DNA of 64,000 nucleotides, taken from Microbacterium sp. YJN-G (GTDB taxonomy: Bacteria > Actinomycetota > Actinomycetes > Actinomycetales > Microbacteriaceae). The stretch spans positions 62,001 through 126,000 of the forward strand of contig NZ_CP060402.1 of the NCBI RefSeq assembly GCF_015040615.1. The letters run 5' to 3'. A model generated the notes under the pieces. The model was given only the letters and a program-made list of their open reading frames with translations, did no database searches and had not been told where the DNA came from. This document shows positions 7,269-15,835 of the stretch, piece after piece (position 1 is the stretch's first letter; every line of letters starts with the position of its first letter). The translations under genes were made by a program, and so were the position numbers.

Positions 7269-8204
7269 TCACGCCGGGACTGTCACGCTGCCGAGGCCGG
7301 CGAGCGCGAATGCGGCGGCGATTTCAGCATCCGCTCCATCCTGCAGGGGCAGCAGGGGGGTGCGAACGGTGGCGTGGTTGAGGATGCCGCGCTGCACCAG
7401 ACCCCACTTGAGTGCGACGGTGCCTTCCATGTGCGAGCCGCGGTGGTACACGTTCTGCGTGACGGGCATCAGGCGCTCGTGGATGGCGTGTGCGGCGTCG
7501 TAGTCGTGCGCCTTGCCCGCGGCGATGAGCTCGACGAGGAGTTCGGGTGCGACGTTGCCGTAGCCGACGAGGAGCCCGTCGACGTCGAACATGGTGGGCA
7601 GCAGGTACTCGTCGTGGCACGACAGGATCTGCAGTTCGGGGTACGCGGTGCGCAGAGCGGGGATCTCGGTGTACCAGCGGCGCATGTTGCGCACACCGTT
7701 CTTGGTCGCGAACACACCCTCCTGCCCGGCGATCTCGAGCTGGGTGTCGAGGTCGTACGTCGCCTTGGTGTTGTCGGGGTACTGGAAGAGGATCAGCGGC
7801 AGGCCGGACTCCTCGTAGATCTCGCGGTAGCGCGCCTGCGGCGCACCCTGCTGATAACCGAAGCGCAGCCAGCCGTGCGAGGGGTAGACCAGGCCCGCTG
7901 TGGCGCCCGCATCGAGCGCGGCCTTCGCCTCGAGCCCGGCGGTCTTGTTGCCTTCCTTGGTGATGCCTGCGATGACCGGCACCCGGCCGTCGGTGGAGGC
8001 CACGAACGCGCGGATGACGTCGAGCTGCTCACTCTCGGTGAGGAACGTGCCCTCGCCGGCGTGGCCGAGCACGACGAGGCTCTTGACCCCTTCGATCGAG
8101 CCCAGCCAGGAGCCGAGACGCTGGATGGCTTCGTGATCGACGGCACCGTCCTCGGTGAAGGGGGTTACGGGGGCCGGGTTGAGACCGCGGAGATCGAGAG
8201 TCAT
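7269..8204 (-). CDS. DHDPS/N-acetylneuraminate lyase family aldolase
   Basis: This cytosolic class I aldolase of 311 residues has the DapA/NanA (beta/alpha)8 fold. The phosphate/carboxylate loop reads GHAGEGTFL in place of GTTGE or GSTGE. Tyr in LFQYPDNT and Lys in FATKNGVRN supply the catalytic Tyr and the Schiff-base Lys. The altered loop and the neighbouring transporter argue against lysine biosynthesis and for catabolism of an unknown 2-keto acid or sugar acid. The ATG at 8204 has a GAAAGG site. The gene is divergent from a LacI regulator, with a strong operator between them, so it is probably induced by its substrate. Confidence 0.85.
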   Translation of the reverse strand: MTLDLRGLNPAPVTPFTEDGAVDHEAIQRLGSWLGSIEGVKSLVVLGHAGEGTFLTESEQLDVIRAFVASTDGRVPVIAGITKEGNKTAGLEAKAALDAGATAGLVYPSHGWLRFGYQQGAPQARYREIYEESGLPLILFQYPDNTKATYDLDTQLEIAGQEGVFATKNGVRNMRRWYTEIPALRTAYPELQILSCHDEYLLPTMFDVDGLLVGYGNVAPELLVELIAAGKAHDYDAAHAIHERLMPVTQNVYHRGSHMEGTVALKWGLVQRGILNHATVRTPLLPLQDGADAEIAAAFALAGLGSVTVPA

Positions 8205-8248
8205 GATCGTTGCCTTTCGGTGGAGCTTCTTTGCTGGAGATCGACGAC

Positions 8249-8286
8249 TGCAAACGTTCGCGGGAACGTTTGCAGGAACGATTGCA
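8249..8286. promoter_or_regulatory. LacI-type operator with extra half-site
   Basis: A 26-bp near-perfect palindrome spans 8249-8274, with arms TGCAAACGTTC and GAACGTTTGCA. A further copy of the right half (GGAACGATTGCA, 8275-8286) follows directly. It sits between the aldolase start (8204) and the lacI-type start (8384) and could control both directions. Confidence 0.8.
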
Positions 8287-8383
8287 AGTATGATCGAGGA
8301 GTCCGGTCGTGTCAACATCCGGATTTCGGTCGGGGTCGACCCGGTCGTCGGATGCCACGCTGAGGCGAGTGAGGAGAGTTGCC

Positions 8384-9388
8384 GTGGAGCAGAACGAACG
8401 ACGCGTGGTCACACTGAAGGATGTGGCCGCGGCGTCCGGCGTCAGCATCTCCACGGTCAGCCGGATCCTGGATGACCGGACTCCGCCGTCGCGTTCGGAG
8501 ACCGCAGCACGAGTGCGTCGGGTCGCGGATGAACTGGGCTATCGGCGAAACATGTTCGCCTCCGGCCTGCGTCGCGGGGCGACCGGCACCATCGGTGTGC
8601 TCGTGCCGCGACTGACGGACCATGTGATGGCTCTCATGTTCGAGGCGATCGAGCGCACCGCGCGTACACGCGGATCCTTCGCGATCGTCGCCACCTGTGG
8701 GGACGATCCGACCGAAGAGCGGCAGGCCACGGAGACGCTGCTGGACCGCAACGTCGACGGCCTCATCCTTGCCACGGCTCGCCTCGATGACACCCTGCCC
8801 GCCTCGTTGCGGGAACGTGGAGTCGCGCATTCGCTCGTGTTGCGCACCGATGGTGCCAGCCCGTCGGCTCTGGGCGACGATGAAGCAGGCGGATACTTCG
8901 CGGCGCGACACCTCATCGACCTCGGGCACAGGGAGATCGCGGTGGTCACCGGACCGTGGTTCACCTCCAGCGCTCGCAGCCGGCTCGCCGGTGCGCGACG
9001 TGCGCTCGAAGAGGCAGGGATCATCCTGCGCGAGGACCGCATCGTCTCCACCGGGTACGGGATCGAGTCCGGTAACGCAGCCGGGCGGAAGCTGTTCGCC
9101 GCGGCTTCCCCGCCGACGGCGGTGTTCGCCGCGAACGACAACCTGGCGATCGGCATGGCTTCGGCCGCGGCAGCTGCTGAGATGCTCGTCGGGAGAGACG
9201 TCTCGATCGTCGGCTACAACGACATCCCCTTGGCGGGGATGCTGCCGATCCCTCTCACCTCGGTGCGCACGCCGTTCGATCAGATCGCTGCCAGTGCGCT
9301 GGATCTGCTCGGCTCGACGAGTGGCACTGTGACCAAGGCTCTTCCGACGCTTATCCCTCGCGCATCGACCGCCGCTCCTCGGGAGTGA
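8384..9388 (+). CDS. LacI-family transcriptional regulator
   Basis: The product has 334 residues. The N-terminal helix-turn-helix reads TLKDVAAASGVSISTVSRIL, then come a hinge and a periplasmic-binding-like sensor domain (GTIGVLVPRLTDHVMALMFE, FAANDNLAIG, SIVGYNDIPLA). It likely represses the divergent aldolase-transporter pair and itself through the palindrome at 8249-8286. The GTG at 8384 is chosen for its GAGGAGAG site 7 nt upstream; an earlier in-frame start at 8309 lacks one and would add 25 atypical residues. Confidence 0.9.
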   Translation: MEQNERRVVTLKDVAAASGVSISTVSRILDDRTPPSRSETAARVRRVADELGYRRNMFASGLRRGATGTIGVLVPRLTDHVMALMFEAIERTARTRGSFAIVATCGDDPTEERQATETLLDRNVDGLILATARLDDTLPASLRERGVAHSLVLRTDGASPSALGDDEAGGYFAARHLIDLGHREIAVVTGPWFTSSARSRLAGARRALEEAGIILREDRIVSTGYGIESGNAAGRKLFAAASPPTAVFAANDNLAIGMASAAAAAEMLVGRDVSIVGYNDIPLAGMLPIPLTSVRTPFDQIAASALDLLGSTSGTVTKALPTLIPRASTAAPRE

Positions 9389-9493
9389 TACAGCTGCTCG
9401 CCTGAATGACATCTGCCGTCGACTCCTGTGCGGTCGCCGAGCGGCACATGTAGGTGCCGCGCGCTCGAGTGAAGGTCACGGCTGGGCCGCCAG

Positions 9494-9577
9494 GGTACGG
9501 ATGCACGACCCGGGGACACCTGCACGACCGGATCGCCCGATTCGTCGTGCATCCGTTCCCGAGTCGTGCAGCTGTGC
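9494..9577. repeat. Intergenic paired palindrome, family 1, copy B
   Basis: TGCACGAC occurs at 9502 and 9521, and GTCGTGCA at 9544 and 9563, so both spacings are 19 nt. Most bases match copy A at 5628-5711, with differences mainly in the loop. It lies in the 300-bp gap between the LacI gene and the broken AraC gene; the rest of that gap shows no gene. Confidence 0.8.
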
Positions 9578-9689
9578 CCGACGGATGTCGACCAGCCCGA
9601 CGGATGCCGCCCGCGCGCGCCGTTCGCTGACCGGCCAGTACTAGCACCACACGGTCATCCCGTGTCATCGACGGTCCTCCGGCACCGGG

Positions 9690-10387
9690 GTGATCGAGTC
9701 CGACGGGCAGTCGCACGAGGTCGGCGCCGGTGGCCTCGTGCTCGTGCCTGAGGGCGCCGTGCTGTCGGCCCGGTCAACCTCGGCCGACGTCGCGTTCGGC
9801 TCCATCCGGTTCGCCGCCTCGCCGGAGGTGCTCAGTGCGCTCATCGCCGGCATCCCGCCCCGATCGGATGCCGGACGCGACCCCGCCGTCGCATCCGCCT
9901 TCGACGAGGTGATCGAGGCGTGGTCGCGGAAGGGCCCGGGCCGATCGCTCATCGCGGCCGGTTCGCTGGCCGTGGCGCTGGGCCGAGCGACCGATTCGTC
10001 GCGCGGTCGCCACAGCGGCAGCCGACTCACCCCGTCCGGCACCTCGCGGCCGGCCGCCGGCGCGACCCGCGGATCACCCGCATCCTCGAGCGCATCGCCG
10101 CCGATCTGACGGTCACGCCCGACCCCGCCGAGCTGTGCGAGGTCGCGCACATGAGCGAATCGACGTTGCGTCGCAGCTTCAAGGAGCACACCGGCAAGAC
10201 GATCGGCGAGCACCTGCGCGAGCTGCGTGTGGCCGCCGCCGCGCGGCGGCTCGCGTTCGGCGACGAGCCGGTGCGCGAGATCGCGCGGGCGGTCGGCCTG
10301 CCGGACGCCAACTACTTCGCCCGGGCGTTCCGGGAGGTGTTCGGCCTGTCGCCGAGCGGGTACAGCAGGGCCGTCCGGGAGACCTGA
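9690..10387 (+). pseudogene. Frameshifted and truncated AraC-family regulator
   Basis: The first frame (9690 to about 10010) encodes the end of a cupin-like sensor domain (VIESDGQSHEVGAGGLVLVP) without the expected N-terminal strands. The second frame (about 10036-10387) encodes an intact double helix-turn-helix, from RITRILERIAADLTV to LSPSGYSRAV. The frames do not join, so there is an indel between about 10000 and 10035 as well as a missing 5' end. No good start codon with a ribosome site precedes it. A sequencing error could explain the frameshift but not the missing N-terminus. Confidence 0.75.
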
Positions 10388-10445
10388 CCGGCCGGATGCT
10401 GCGCTTCGCGGCGGGCCGATGCCGGACAGCACCGGCCGGATGCCG

Positions 10446-11135
10446 TCAGTGCGCCTCGGTGTTGGCCAGCACGCGCTGCAGGGGCTGGTAGTGCGCGATG
10501 ACGGCCTGGCGGTACGCCTCGACGTCGCCGGCGCGCACCGCGGCGAGCATGTCTCCGTGCGCCTTCGCGGTGAGCGTGATGTCCTCGGGCGGGGCGATGT
10601 CGAGCTGGGGGAGCACGGCGGTGTGCACGTCCCAGAATGCCCCGACGAGCTGACCGACCAGGCGGTTGCCGGTCGACTCGAACAGCCGGGTGTGGAACGC
10701 GCGATCTGCCTCGAGGAAGTGCTCACCACGGTCGGCGCGGTCGACCATCTCGTCGACGAGTTCGCGCAGCTCGGGGTCGTCGGCATCCGTGGCTCCCGCG
10801 GCGACGACGCGCTCGGTCATCGACAGGTCGAGCGCGAGGCGCACCTCGACGACCTCGCGCAGCGACTGCAGCGAGCCCTCGGGCGAGAGCACGCTGCGGA
10901 AGACGAGCGTGGCGACCATGGGATCCAGCGACATCTCGCCGACGTAGGTGCCGTGACCGTGGCGCACGTCGACGATGTCGAGCGTCGACAGCGAGCGGAT
11001 CGCCTCGCGCACCGAGGAGCGCGACACGTCGAGGGTCTCGCAGAGCTCGGCTTCGGTGGGAAGCGGGTCTCCTGGTCGCAGTCCCTGCGAGAGGATTAGC
11101 TGTTTGATCTGGTCAGCAGTGGTGGAGCGCCGCAT
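10446..11135 (-). CDS. GntR-family (FadR/FCD) regulator
   Basis: The product has 229 residues, a normal length for the family. It has an N-terminal winged helix (DPLPTEAELCETLDVSRSSVREAIRSL) and an FCD effector domain from about residue 80 (LREVVEVRLALDLSMTERVV, AFHTRLFESTGN). FCD domains usually bind carboxylic or sugar acids with a metal. The start at 11135 lies 11 bp from the nanE fragment on the other strand, so it probably once controlled a divergent amino-sugar operon. Confidence 0.88.
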   Translation of the reverse strand: MRRSTTADQIKQLILSQGLRPGDPLPTEAELCETLDVSRSSVREAIRSLSTLDIVDVRHGHGTYVGEMSLDPMVATLVFRSVLSPEGSLQSLREVVEVRLALDLSMTERVVAAGATDADDPELRELVDEMVDRADRGEHFLEADRAFHTRLFESTGNRLVGQLVGAFWDVHTAVLPQLDIAPPEDITLTAKAHGDMLAAVRAGDVEAYRQAVIAHYQPLQRVLANTEAH

Positions 11136-11146
11136 CCGCGCAGCCC

Positions 11147-11386
11147 GTGATGGTTGGACCCGACCTCGAGTTGATCTCGCTGATCGCCGCGCACTGCAGT
11201 CGGCCGGTCGTCGCGGAGGGGCGCATCCACAGTCCGGCACAGGCCGTCGCCGCGCGGGACGCCGGTGCGCTCGCCGTATGCGTGGGCACCGCCATCACGC
11301 ACCCGTCGACGATCACCTCGTGGTTCGTGGGGGCGCTCGCGGCTGATGCTGCTGGGGCTTCGCGGGGTTCCGGGGGTTCGCACTGA
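11147..11386 (+). pseudogene. nanE: nanE 3' fragment (ManNAc-6-phosphate epimerase)
   Basis: The 79 residues GPDLELISLIAAHCSRPVVA, EGRIHSPAQAVAARDAGALA and VCVGTAITHP match the C-terminal third of N-acetylmannosamine-6-phosphate 2-epimerase, a TIM barrel of about 225 residues that converts ManNAc-6P to GlcNAc-6P. The N-terminal two thirds are absent, and the fragment starts directly after the divergent GntR start. This looks like a deletion, and the fragment cannot form the barrel. Its stop codon overlaps the ATG of the next gene (TGATG). Confidence 0.8.
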
Positions 11387-12336
11387 TGGGCCGGCTGATC
11401 CAGCTGAGCGCCTATCCGCTTTCGCCGGCGTTCGCGCGCTGGGATCCGCAGATCGAGGGCGAGGTGCTCGACGGGCTGGCGGCGCTGCCCGGCGTCGCCG
11501 CGCTCGAGGTGCCGTGGATCGACGGCATCCACCCGCACGACTCGGAGTGGTTCCTGCAGAACGTACCGGCCATCGGGCTCGCGGTCACTCCGCTGCCCTG
11601 GATCATGCGTCGAGTAGGCGCATATGCCGGCTACGGCATAGCAGCCGCGGGCGATGACGGACGGTCGACGGCGATCGCCGACCTGCGTCGCGTCGCCGCC
11701 GATGTCGCCGAGATCACCGCGCGCAGCGCGGCCCGGGTCGTCACGGTCGCGCTGCACACCGCCCCACGGGGAACAGCGGATGCCGAGGCGCTCGCGCGCT
11801 CGCTCGGCGAGATCTCCGAGTGGGACTGGTCGGGGGCGCAGCTGATCATCGAGCACTGCGACGCGCACGTGCCCGGTCAGACCCCCGAGAAGGGCTTCCT
11901 CTCGCTGCAGGGCGAGATCGAGGCGATCCGCGCCTCGGGCGCCGAAGTCGGCCTTTGGATGAACTGGGGGCGTTCGGCGATCGAGCTGCGCGACCCGGAT
12001 GCCGTGGCCGGTCAGATCGCAGTGGCTGCCGAGTCGGGACTGCTGGTGGGCCTGTCGCTCTCCGGAGCATCCGACCGGGAGGGGTCGTACAGCGGACCGT
12101 GGATCGACGCGCATCACCCGTTCGCGTCGATCGACCCGGATGCCGCCTCGCTGCTCACCGACGGCCGGGTGCGAGCGGCTGTGCAGGCGGCCGGTGATAC
12201 GCCGTGGCTGGGAGTGAAGGTCAGCCGGCGCCCGGATGCCGTGACCTCGGACGTCGTCCTGCGCGTCGCCGAGCGGCACCTCGAGGCGCTGCGCACCGTT
12301 GAGGGCACTACAGGCGGTCGACGGCCGTCACGGTGA
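11386..12336 (+). CDS. DUF4862 family protein
   Basis: The product has 316 residues and no signal peptide. The pattern (LIQLSAYPLSPAFARWDPQI, IIEHCDAH, GLWMNWGRSAIELRDPD) fits DUF4862, which looks like a TIM-barrel sugar isomerase relative. I recall it being found beside nanE and GntR genes in actinobacteria. Its activity is not known to me. The start overlaps the nanE remnant stop, so it was probably coupled to nanE, and it may now be poorly expressed. Its 3' end overlaps the convergent helicase gene by 29 bp. Confidence 0.8.
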   Translation: MGRLIQLSAYPLSPAFARWDPQIEGEVLDGLAALPGVAALEVPWIDGIHPHDSEWFLQNVPAIGLAVTPLPWIMRRVGAYAGYGIAAAGDDGRSTAIADLRRVAADVAEITARSAARVVTVALHTAPRGTADAEALARSLGEISEWDWSGAQLIIEHCDAHVPGQTPEKGFLSLQGEIEAIRASGAEVGLWMNWGRSAIELRDPDAVAGQIAVAAESGLLVGLSLSGASDREGSYSGPWIDAHHPFASIDPDAASLLTDGRVRAAVQAAGDTPWLGVKVSRRPDAVTSDVVLRVAERHLEALRTVEGTTGGRRPSR

Positions 12337-14809
12337 TCACGGCCTCGCCTGCCTCATCGGATGCCGTGAGGTCGATGGTGGCCGAGATGCCCCAGTCGTG
12401 ATCTCCGGCGGGATCGTCGATGATCTGGCGCACCGTCCAGGCGTCTGCGCCCTCGGTGATCAGCAGCAGCGCTGAACTGCGCGCATTCGCCCCGGTGAGG
12501 ATCTCGTCGTGCTCGGCGAAGTACGCGTCGAGCGCGGCATCCCACCCGTCGGCGCCGAAACCGGGATCGAGCTCCGCCAGTGCGGCGACGTCCTCGCGGG
12601 CCGCGAGCTGTACCCTGCGGAACAGTTCGTTGCGCACCAGGATGCGGAAGGCGCGCACGTTCGCGGTGAGCCGCTTCGGCGCGGGCGGGACGACCGGTTC
12701 GTCGCCCTTCGACAGGCTCAGGGACCCAGCTCTTGGTAGCCCGTTCACCAGCTCTGACCACTCATCCAGAAGTGAAGAGTCCACCTGCCGCACCAGCTCG
12801 CCCAGCCATTCGATCAGGTCGCGCAGCTCTTCGGTCTTGAGGTGCTCGGGGATGGTCTGCGAGGCGGCGCGATACGCGTCGGAGAGGTAGCGCAGCACGA
12901 CGCCCTCTGACCGTGCGATCTTGTAGAACGCGACGTATTCCCCGAACGACATGGCTCGTTCGTACATGTCGCGCACCACCGACTTCGGATGCAGTTCGAA
13001 GTCGCGGATCCACGGCTGGGCGGCGCTGAAGGTGAGGAAGGCTGCGTCGAGCAGCTCTTCGAGCGGCTTCGGGTAGGTGATCTGCTCGAGCAGCTCCATC
13101 CGCTCGTCGTACTCGATGCCCTCCGCCTTCATCGCGGCAACCGCCTCACCGCGGGCGATGAACTCCTGCTGAGAGAGCACCGCGCGCGGATCGTCGAGCG
13201 TCGCCTCGACGATCGAGATCATGTCCAGCGCGAACTGTGGAGTCGAAGGGTCGAGCAGCTCGAACGCGGCCAGCGCGAACGGCGAGAGCGGCTGGTTGAG
13301 GGCGAAGTTCGGCTGCAGGTCGACCGTGAGCCTGACCTCACCGGAGGCCACCTCGACGACGCCCGATTCGAGCAGCGTGCGGTAGATGCCGATGGCGCGC
13401 AGCGCCAGCACACGCTGCCGAGAGCGCGGCTCGTGATTGTCGTATACCAGCGCACGCATATTCGCGAAGACGTCGCCGCCACGGCCGATCACGTTGAGCA
13501 TCATGGCGCTGGTGATCTGCATGTGCGAGGTGAGCGTCTCGGGCTCGGAGTCGACGAGCTTGAGGAACGACGGCTCGCCCCACGACACGAAGCCGTCGGG
13601 GGCCTTCTTCCGGATGATCTTTCGCTTCTTCTTCGGGTCGTCGCCCGCCTTCCTGATCGCGGCGAGGTTCTCGGTCTCGTGCTCGGGCGCCTGCGCGACG
13701 ACCGTCCCCGCCGTGTCGTACCCGGCGCGGCCCGCCCGACCGGCGATCTGGTGGAACTCGCGGGCGTTCAGCTGCCGCATCCGGGTGCCGTCGAACTTCG
13801 TCAGCGCCGTGAGCAGCACCGTGCGGATCGGCACGTTGATGCCGACGCCCAGGGTGTCGGTGCCGCAGATCACGCGCAGCATCCCGCGCTGGGCGAGCTG
13901 CTCGACCAGACGCCGGTACTTCGGCAGCATCCCGGCGTGGTGCACGCCGATGCCCAGCCGCAGCAGGCGTGCGAGGGTCCGCCCGAACGCGGTCGTGAAG
14001 CGGAAGCCGCCGATCAGCTCGGCGATCGCGTCGCGCTGCTCACGGGTGGCGACCTTCGCGCTGGCGAGCGCCTGCGCCCGCTCCATCGCCGCGGCCTGCG
14101 AGAAGTGCACGATGTACACGGGGGCGCGGTCGGTGTGCAGCAGATCGTCGATGGTCTCGTGGATCGGCGTGGTCTCGTAGTGGAAGTGCAGGGGAACCGG
14201 CCTCTCGACGCCGGTGACCACGGCGGTCTCGCGCAGGGTGCGGCGGGTCAGGTCGGCGGCGAGCCCGGAGACGTCGCCGAGCGTCGCCGACATGAGCACG
14301 AACTGCGCCTGCGGCAGCGAGAGCAGCGGCACCTGCCACGCCCAGCCGCGGTCGGGGTCGCCGTAGAAGTGGAACTCGTCCATCACGACCTGGCCGACCT
14401 TGGCATCCGCACCCTCGCGCAGCGCGAGGTTCGCGAGGATCTCGGCCGTGCAGCACACGATCGGGGCGTCGGCGTTGACCGCCGAGTCGCCCGTGACCAT
14501 GCCGACGTTCGCCGCCCCGAACACGTCGACCAGGGCGAAGAACTTCTCGCTGACCAGGGCCTTGATGGGGGCGGTGTAGTAGGTGCGCCGGCCGTCGGCC
14601 AGCGCGGCGAAGTGTGCGCCGACGGCGACCAGTGACTTGCCCGTGCCCGTGGGGGTGCTGAGGATCAGGTTCTGGCCCGAGACGATCTCGATGAGCGCCT
14701 CGTCCTGGGCGGGGTAGAGGGTGATGCCGGTCGACTCCGCCCATTCGACGAACGCCGCGTACACGGCATCCGGATCGGCGCCGCGGACGAGGGAGGGATC
14801 GAGAAGCAT
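12308..14809 (-). CDS. DEAD/DEAH-box helicase with DUF3516 domain
   Basis: This superfamily 2 helicase has 833 residues. Motif I is STPTGTGKS, motif II is VMDEFHFYGD, motif III is LMSATL, and motif VI is QIAGRAGRAGYD. The C-terminal half is the DUF3516 region typical of actinobacterial Ski2-like enzymes, suggesting work on RNA or structured nucleic acid. Around residue 700 an insertion reads GSLSLSKG, which is the translated 79-bp-element end at 12704-12730. A GAAAGGA site lies 10 nt before the ATG. It stands alone between repeat family 3 and the convergent DUF4862 gene. Confidence 0.92.
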   Translation of the reverse strand: MLLDPSLVRGADPDAVYAAFVEWAESTGITLYPAQDEALIEIVSGQNLILSTPTGTGKSLVAVGAHFAALADGRRTYYTAPIKALVSEKFFALVDVFGAANVGMVTGDSAVNADAPIVCCTAEILANLALREGADAKVGQVVMDEFHFYGDPDRGWAWQVPLLSLPQAQFVLMSATLGDVSGLAADLTRRTLRETAVVTGVERPVPLHFHYETTPIHETIDDLLHTDRAPVYIVHFSQAAAMERAQALASAKVATREQRDAIAELIGGFRFTTAFGRTLARLLRLGIGVHHAGMLPKYRRLVEQLAQRGMLRVICGTDTLGVGINVPIRTVLLTALTKFDGTRMRQLNAREFHQIAGRAGRAGYDTAGTVVAQAPEHETENLAAIRKAGDDPKKKRKIIRKKAPDGFVSWGEPSFLKLVDSEPETLTSHMQITSAMMLNVIGRGGDVFANMRALVYDNHEPRSRQRVLALRAIGIYRTLLESGVVEVASGEVRLTVDLQPNFALNQPLSPFALAAFELLDPSTPQFALDMISIVEATLDDPRAVLSQQEFIARGEAVAAMKAEGIEYDERMELLEQITYPKPLEELLDAAFLTFSAAQPWIRDFELHPKSVVRDMYERAMSFGEYVAFYKIARSEGVVLRYLSDAYRAASQTIPEHLKTEELRDLIEWLGELVRQVDSSLLDEWSELVNGLPRAGSLSLSKGDEPVVPPAPKRLTANVRAFRILVRNELFRRVQLAAREDVAALAELDPGFGADGWDAALDAYFAEHDEILTGANARSSALLLITEGADAWTVRQIIDDPAGDHDWGISATIDLTASDEAGEAVITVTAVDRL
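12704..12730. repeat. In-frame copy of the CCCTGAGCCTGTCGAAGGGC repeat
   Basis: This stretch (reverse strand) matches the solo repeats at 44624-44649 and 53826-53887. It sits inside the helicase gene and is translated as part of GSLSLSKG. Confidence 0.85.
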
Positions 14810-14860
14810 GATGCTTCGATCCTTTCACCTCCCCGCCCGTGCTCCTCCCGGCATCCATTC

Positions 14861-14953
14861 CCGAGCTCGCACGAAACGCAGGACTTCGCACGAAATGGAG
14901 GAGGGCATCCAGCATCCGGCCCTGCATTTCGTGCGATCTCCTGCATCCCGAGC
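14861..14953. repeat. Intergenic paired palindrome, family 3
   Basis: CGCACGAAA occurs at 14868 and 14887 (19 nt apart). In the other arm its inverse TTTCGTGCG is at 14927, and CCTGCA occurs at 14921 and 14940 (19 nt apart). The outer ends GAGCTCG and CCCGAGC nearly close the hairpin. It lies between the sigma-factor stop (14984) and the helicase start (14809), both on the minus strand. Confidence 0.78.
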
Positions 14954-14983
14954 GCCGCGTCCGCGCCGGCCGGCGGCCCGGCG

Positions 14984-15835
14984 TCAGAGAGACAGGGCGG
15001 CCAGGCGGTGGGGGTCGGCGAGCACCCGCAGCGCGACGATGCGGCCGGCGTCGATGTCGAACGCCATCAGCGAGACGACGCGATCGCCGAACGTCGCCGC
15101 CACACCTGGACGGCCGTCGATGAGCACCGGCGTCGCGTGCGCGGCGAGCCTCGCCGACAGCACGGCCTGCGCGGCGATCTCCGCCGCCCCCGCGAGGTGC
15201 TGAGTGCGCGTCCCGTAATCCGCATCGAGCACGGCGTCGTCGTGCAGCAGCCCGAGCAGCGCCCGCAGATCGCCGTGCTGGGCGGCGAGCAGCCACGCAT
15301 CGACGAGCGCGCGCTCGCGTCGGCGATCGTCCCGAACCGGAACGGATGCTGCGCGCAGGCGCCGCCGTGCTCGCGAGGCCAGCTGCCGCGCCGCTGCCGG
15401 CGTGCGATCGACTGCGGCGGCCACCTCGCCGAACGGCTTGCCGAACACGTCGTGCAGCACGAACGCGATGCGCTCCGCAGGGGTCAGCGCGTCGAGCACC
15501 ACGAGCAGCGCGACGTTCACCTGGTCGGCCTCGGCGACGGAATCCGCCGGGTCGGCATCCGGATCGATCGGCTCATCGCGCCACGGCTCCACCTGCCACG
15601 ACTTCTCGCGGGTCATCCGGGGCGCGCGCAGCAGGTCGAGGCAGATGCGCGAGACGACGGTCGTGCACCACGCGTCGAAATTCTCGATCCGCGAGGCATC
15701 CCTCCGCGTCAGCCGCAGCCAGGTCTCCTGCACGGCATCCTCGGCATCAGCGTTCGAACCCAGCATCCGCGCCGCGATCGCGCGCAGCCGCGGACGCGCC
15801 GTCTCGAAGCGCTCGGCGAGTTCTTCCTCCGTCAT
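14984..15835 (-). CDS. ECF41-type sigma factor with C-terminal SnoaL-like domain
   Basis: The product has 283 residues. Sigma region 2 spans about 5-75 (LRAIAARMLGSNADAEDAVQ, ETWLRL) and region 4 about 110-165 (LTPAERIAFVLHDVF, AAARQLASRARRRL). A NTF2/SnoaL-like domain of about 110 residues follows. In ECF41 factors this domain regulates activity in place of an anti-sigma factor. The usual DGGGK motif is not evident (VLDADYGT occupies that region), while LADPHRL may stand for the NPDKL motif. It is divergent from an epimerase gene, as is usual for ECF41. GAGGAGA precedes the ATG. Confidence 0.88.
   Translation of the reverse strand: MTEEELAERFETARPRLRAIAARMLGSNADAEDAVQETWLRLTRRDASRIENFDAWCTTVVSRICLDLLRAPRMTREKSWQVEPWRDEPIDPDADPADSVAEADQVNVALLVVLDALTPAERIAFVLHDVFGKPFGEVAAAVDRTPAAARQLASRARRRLRAASVPVRDDRRRERALVDAWLLAAQHGDLRALLGLLHDDAVLDADYGTRTQHLAGAAEIAAQAVLSARLAAHATPVLIDGRPGVAATFGDRVVSLMAFDIDAGRIVALRVLADPHRLAALSL

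Noticed and set aside
7269-8204. Lysine-biosynthetic dapA
   Set aside because: The GTTGE loop is changed to GHAGE and the gene sits under a LacI operator with a transporter, which fits catabolism better than housekeeping synthesis.
12989-14635. Open frame of 548 codons on the plus strand opposite the helicase
   Set aside because: The composition is Arg/Gly/His-rich and unlike protein, and the helicase frame on the other strand carries all SF2 motifs.
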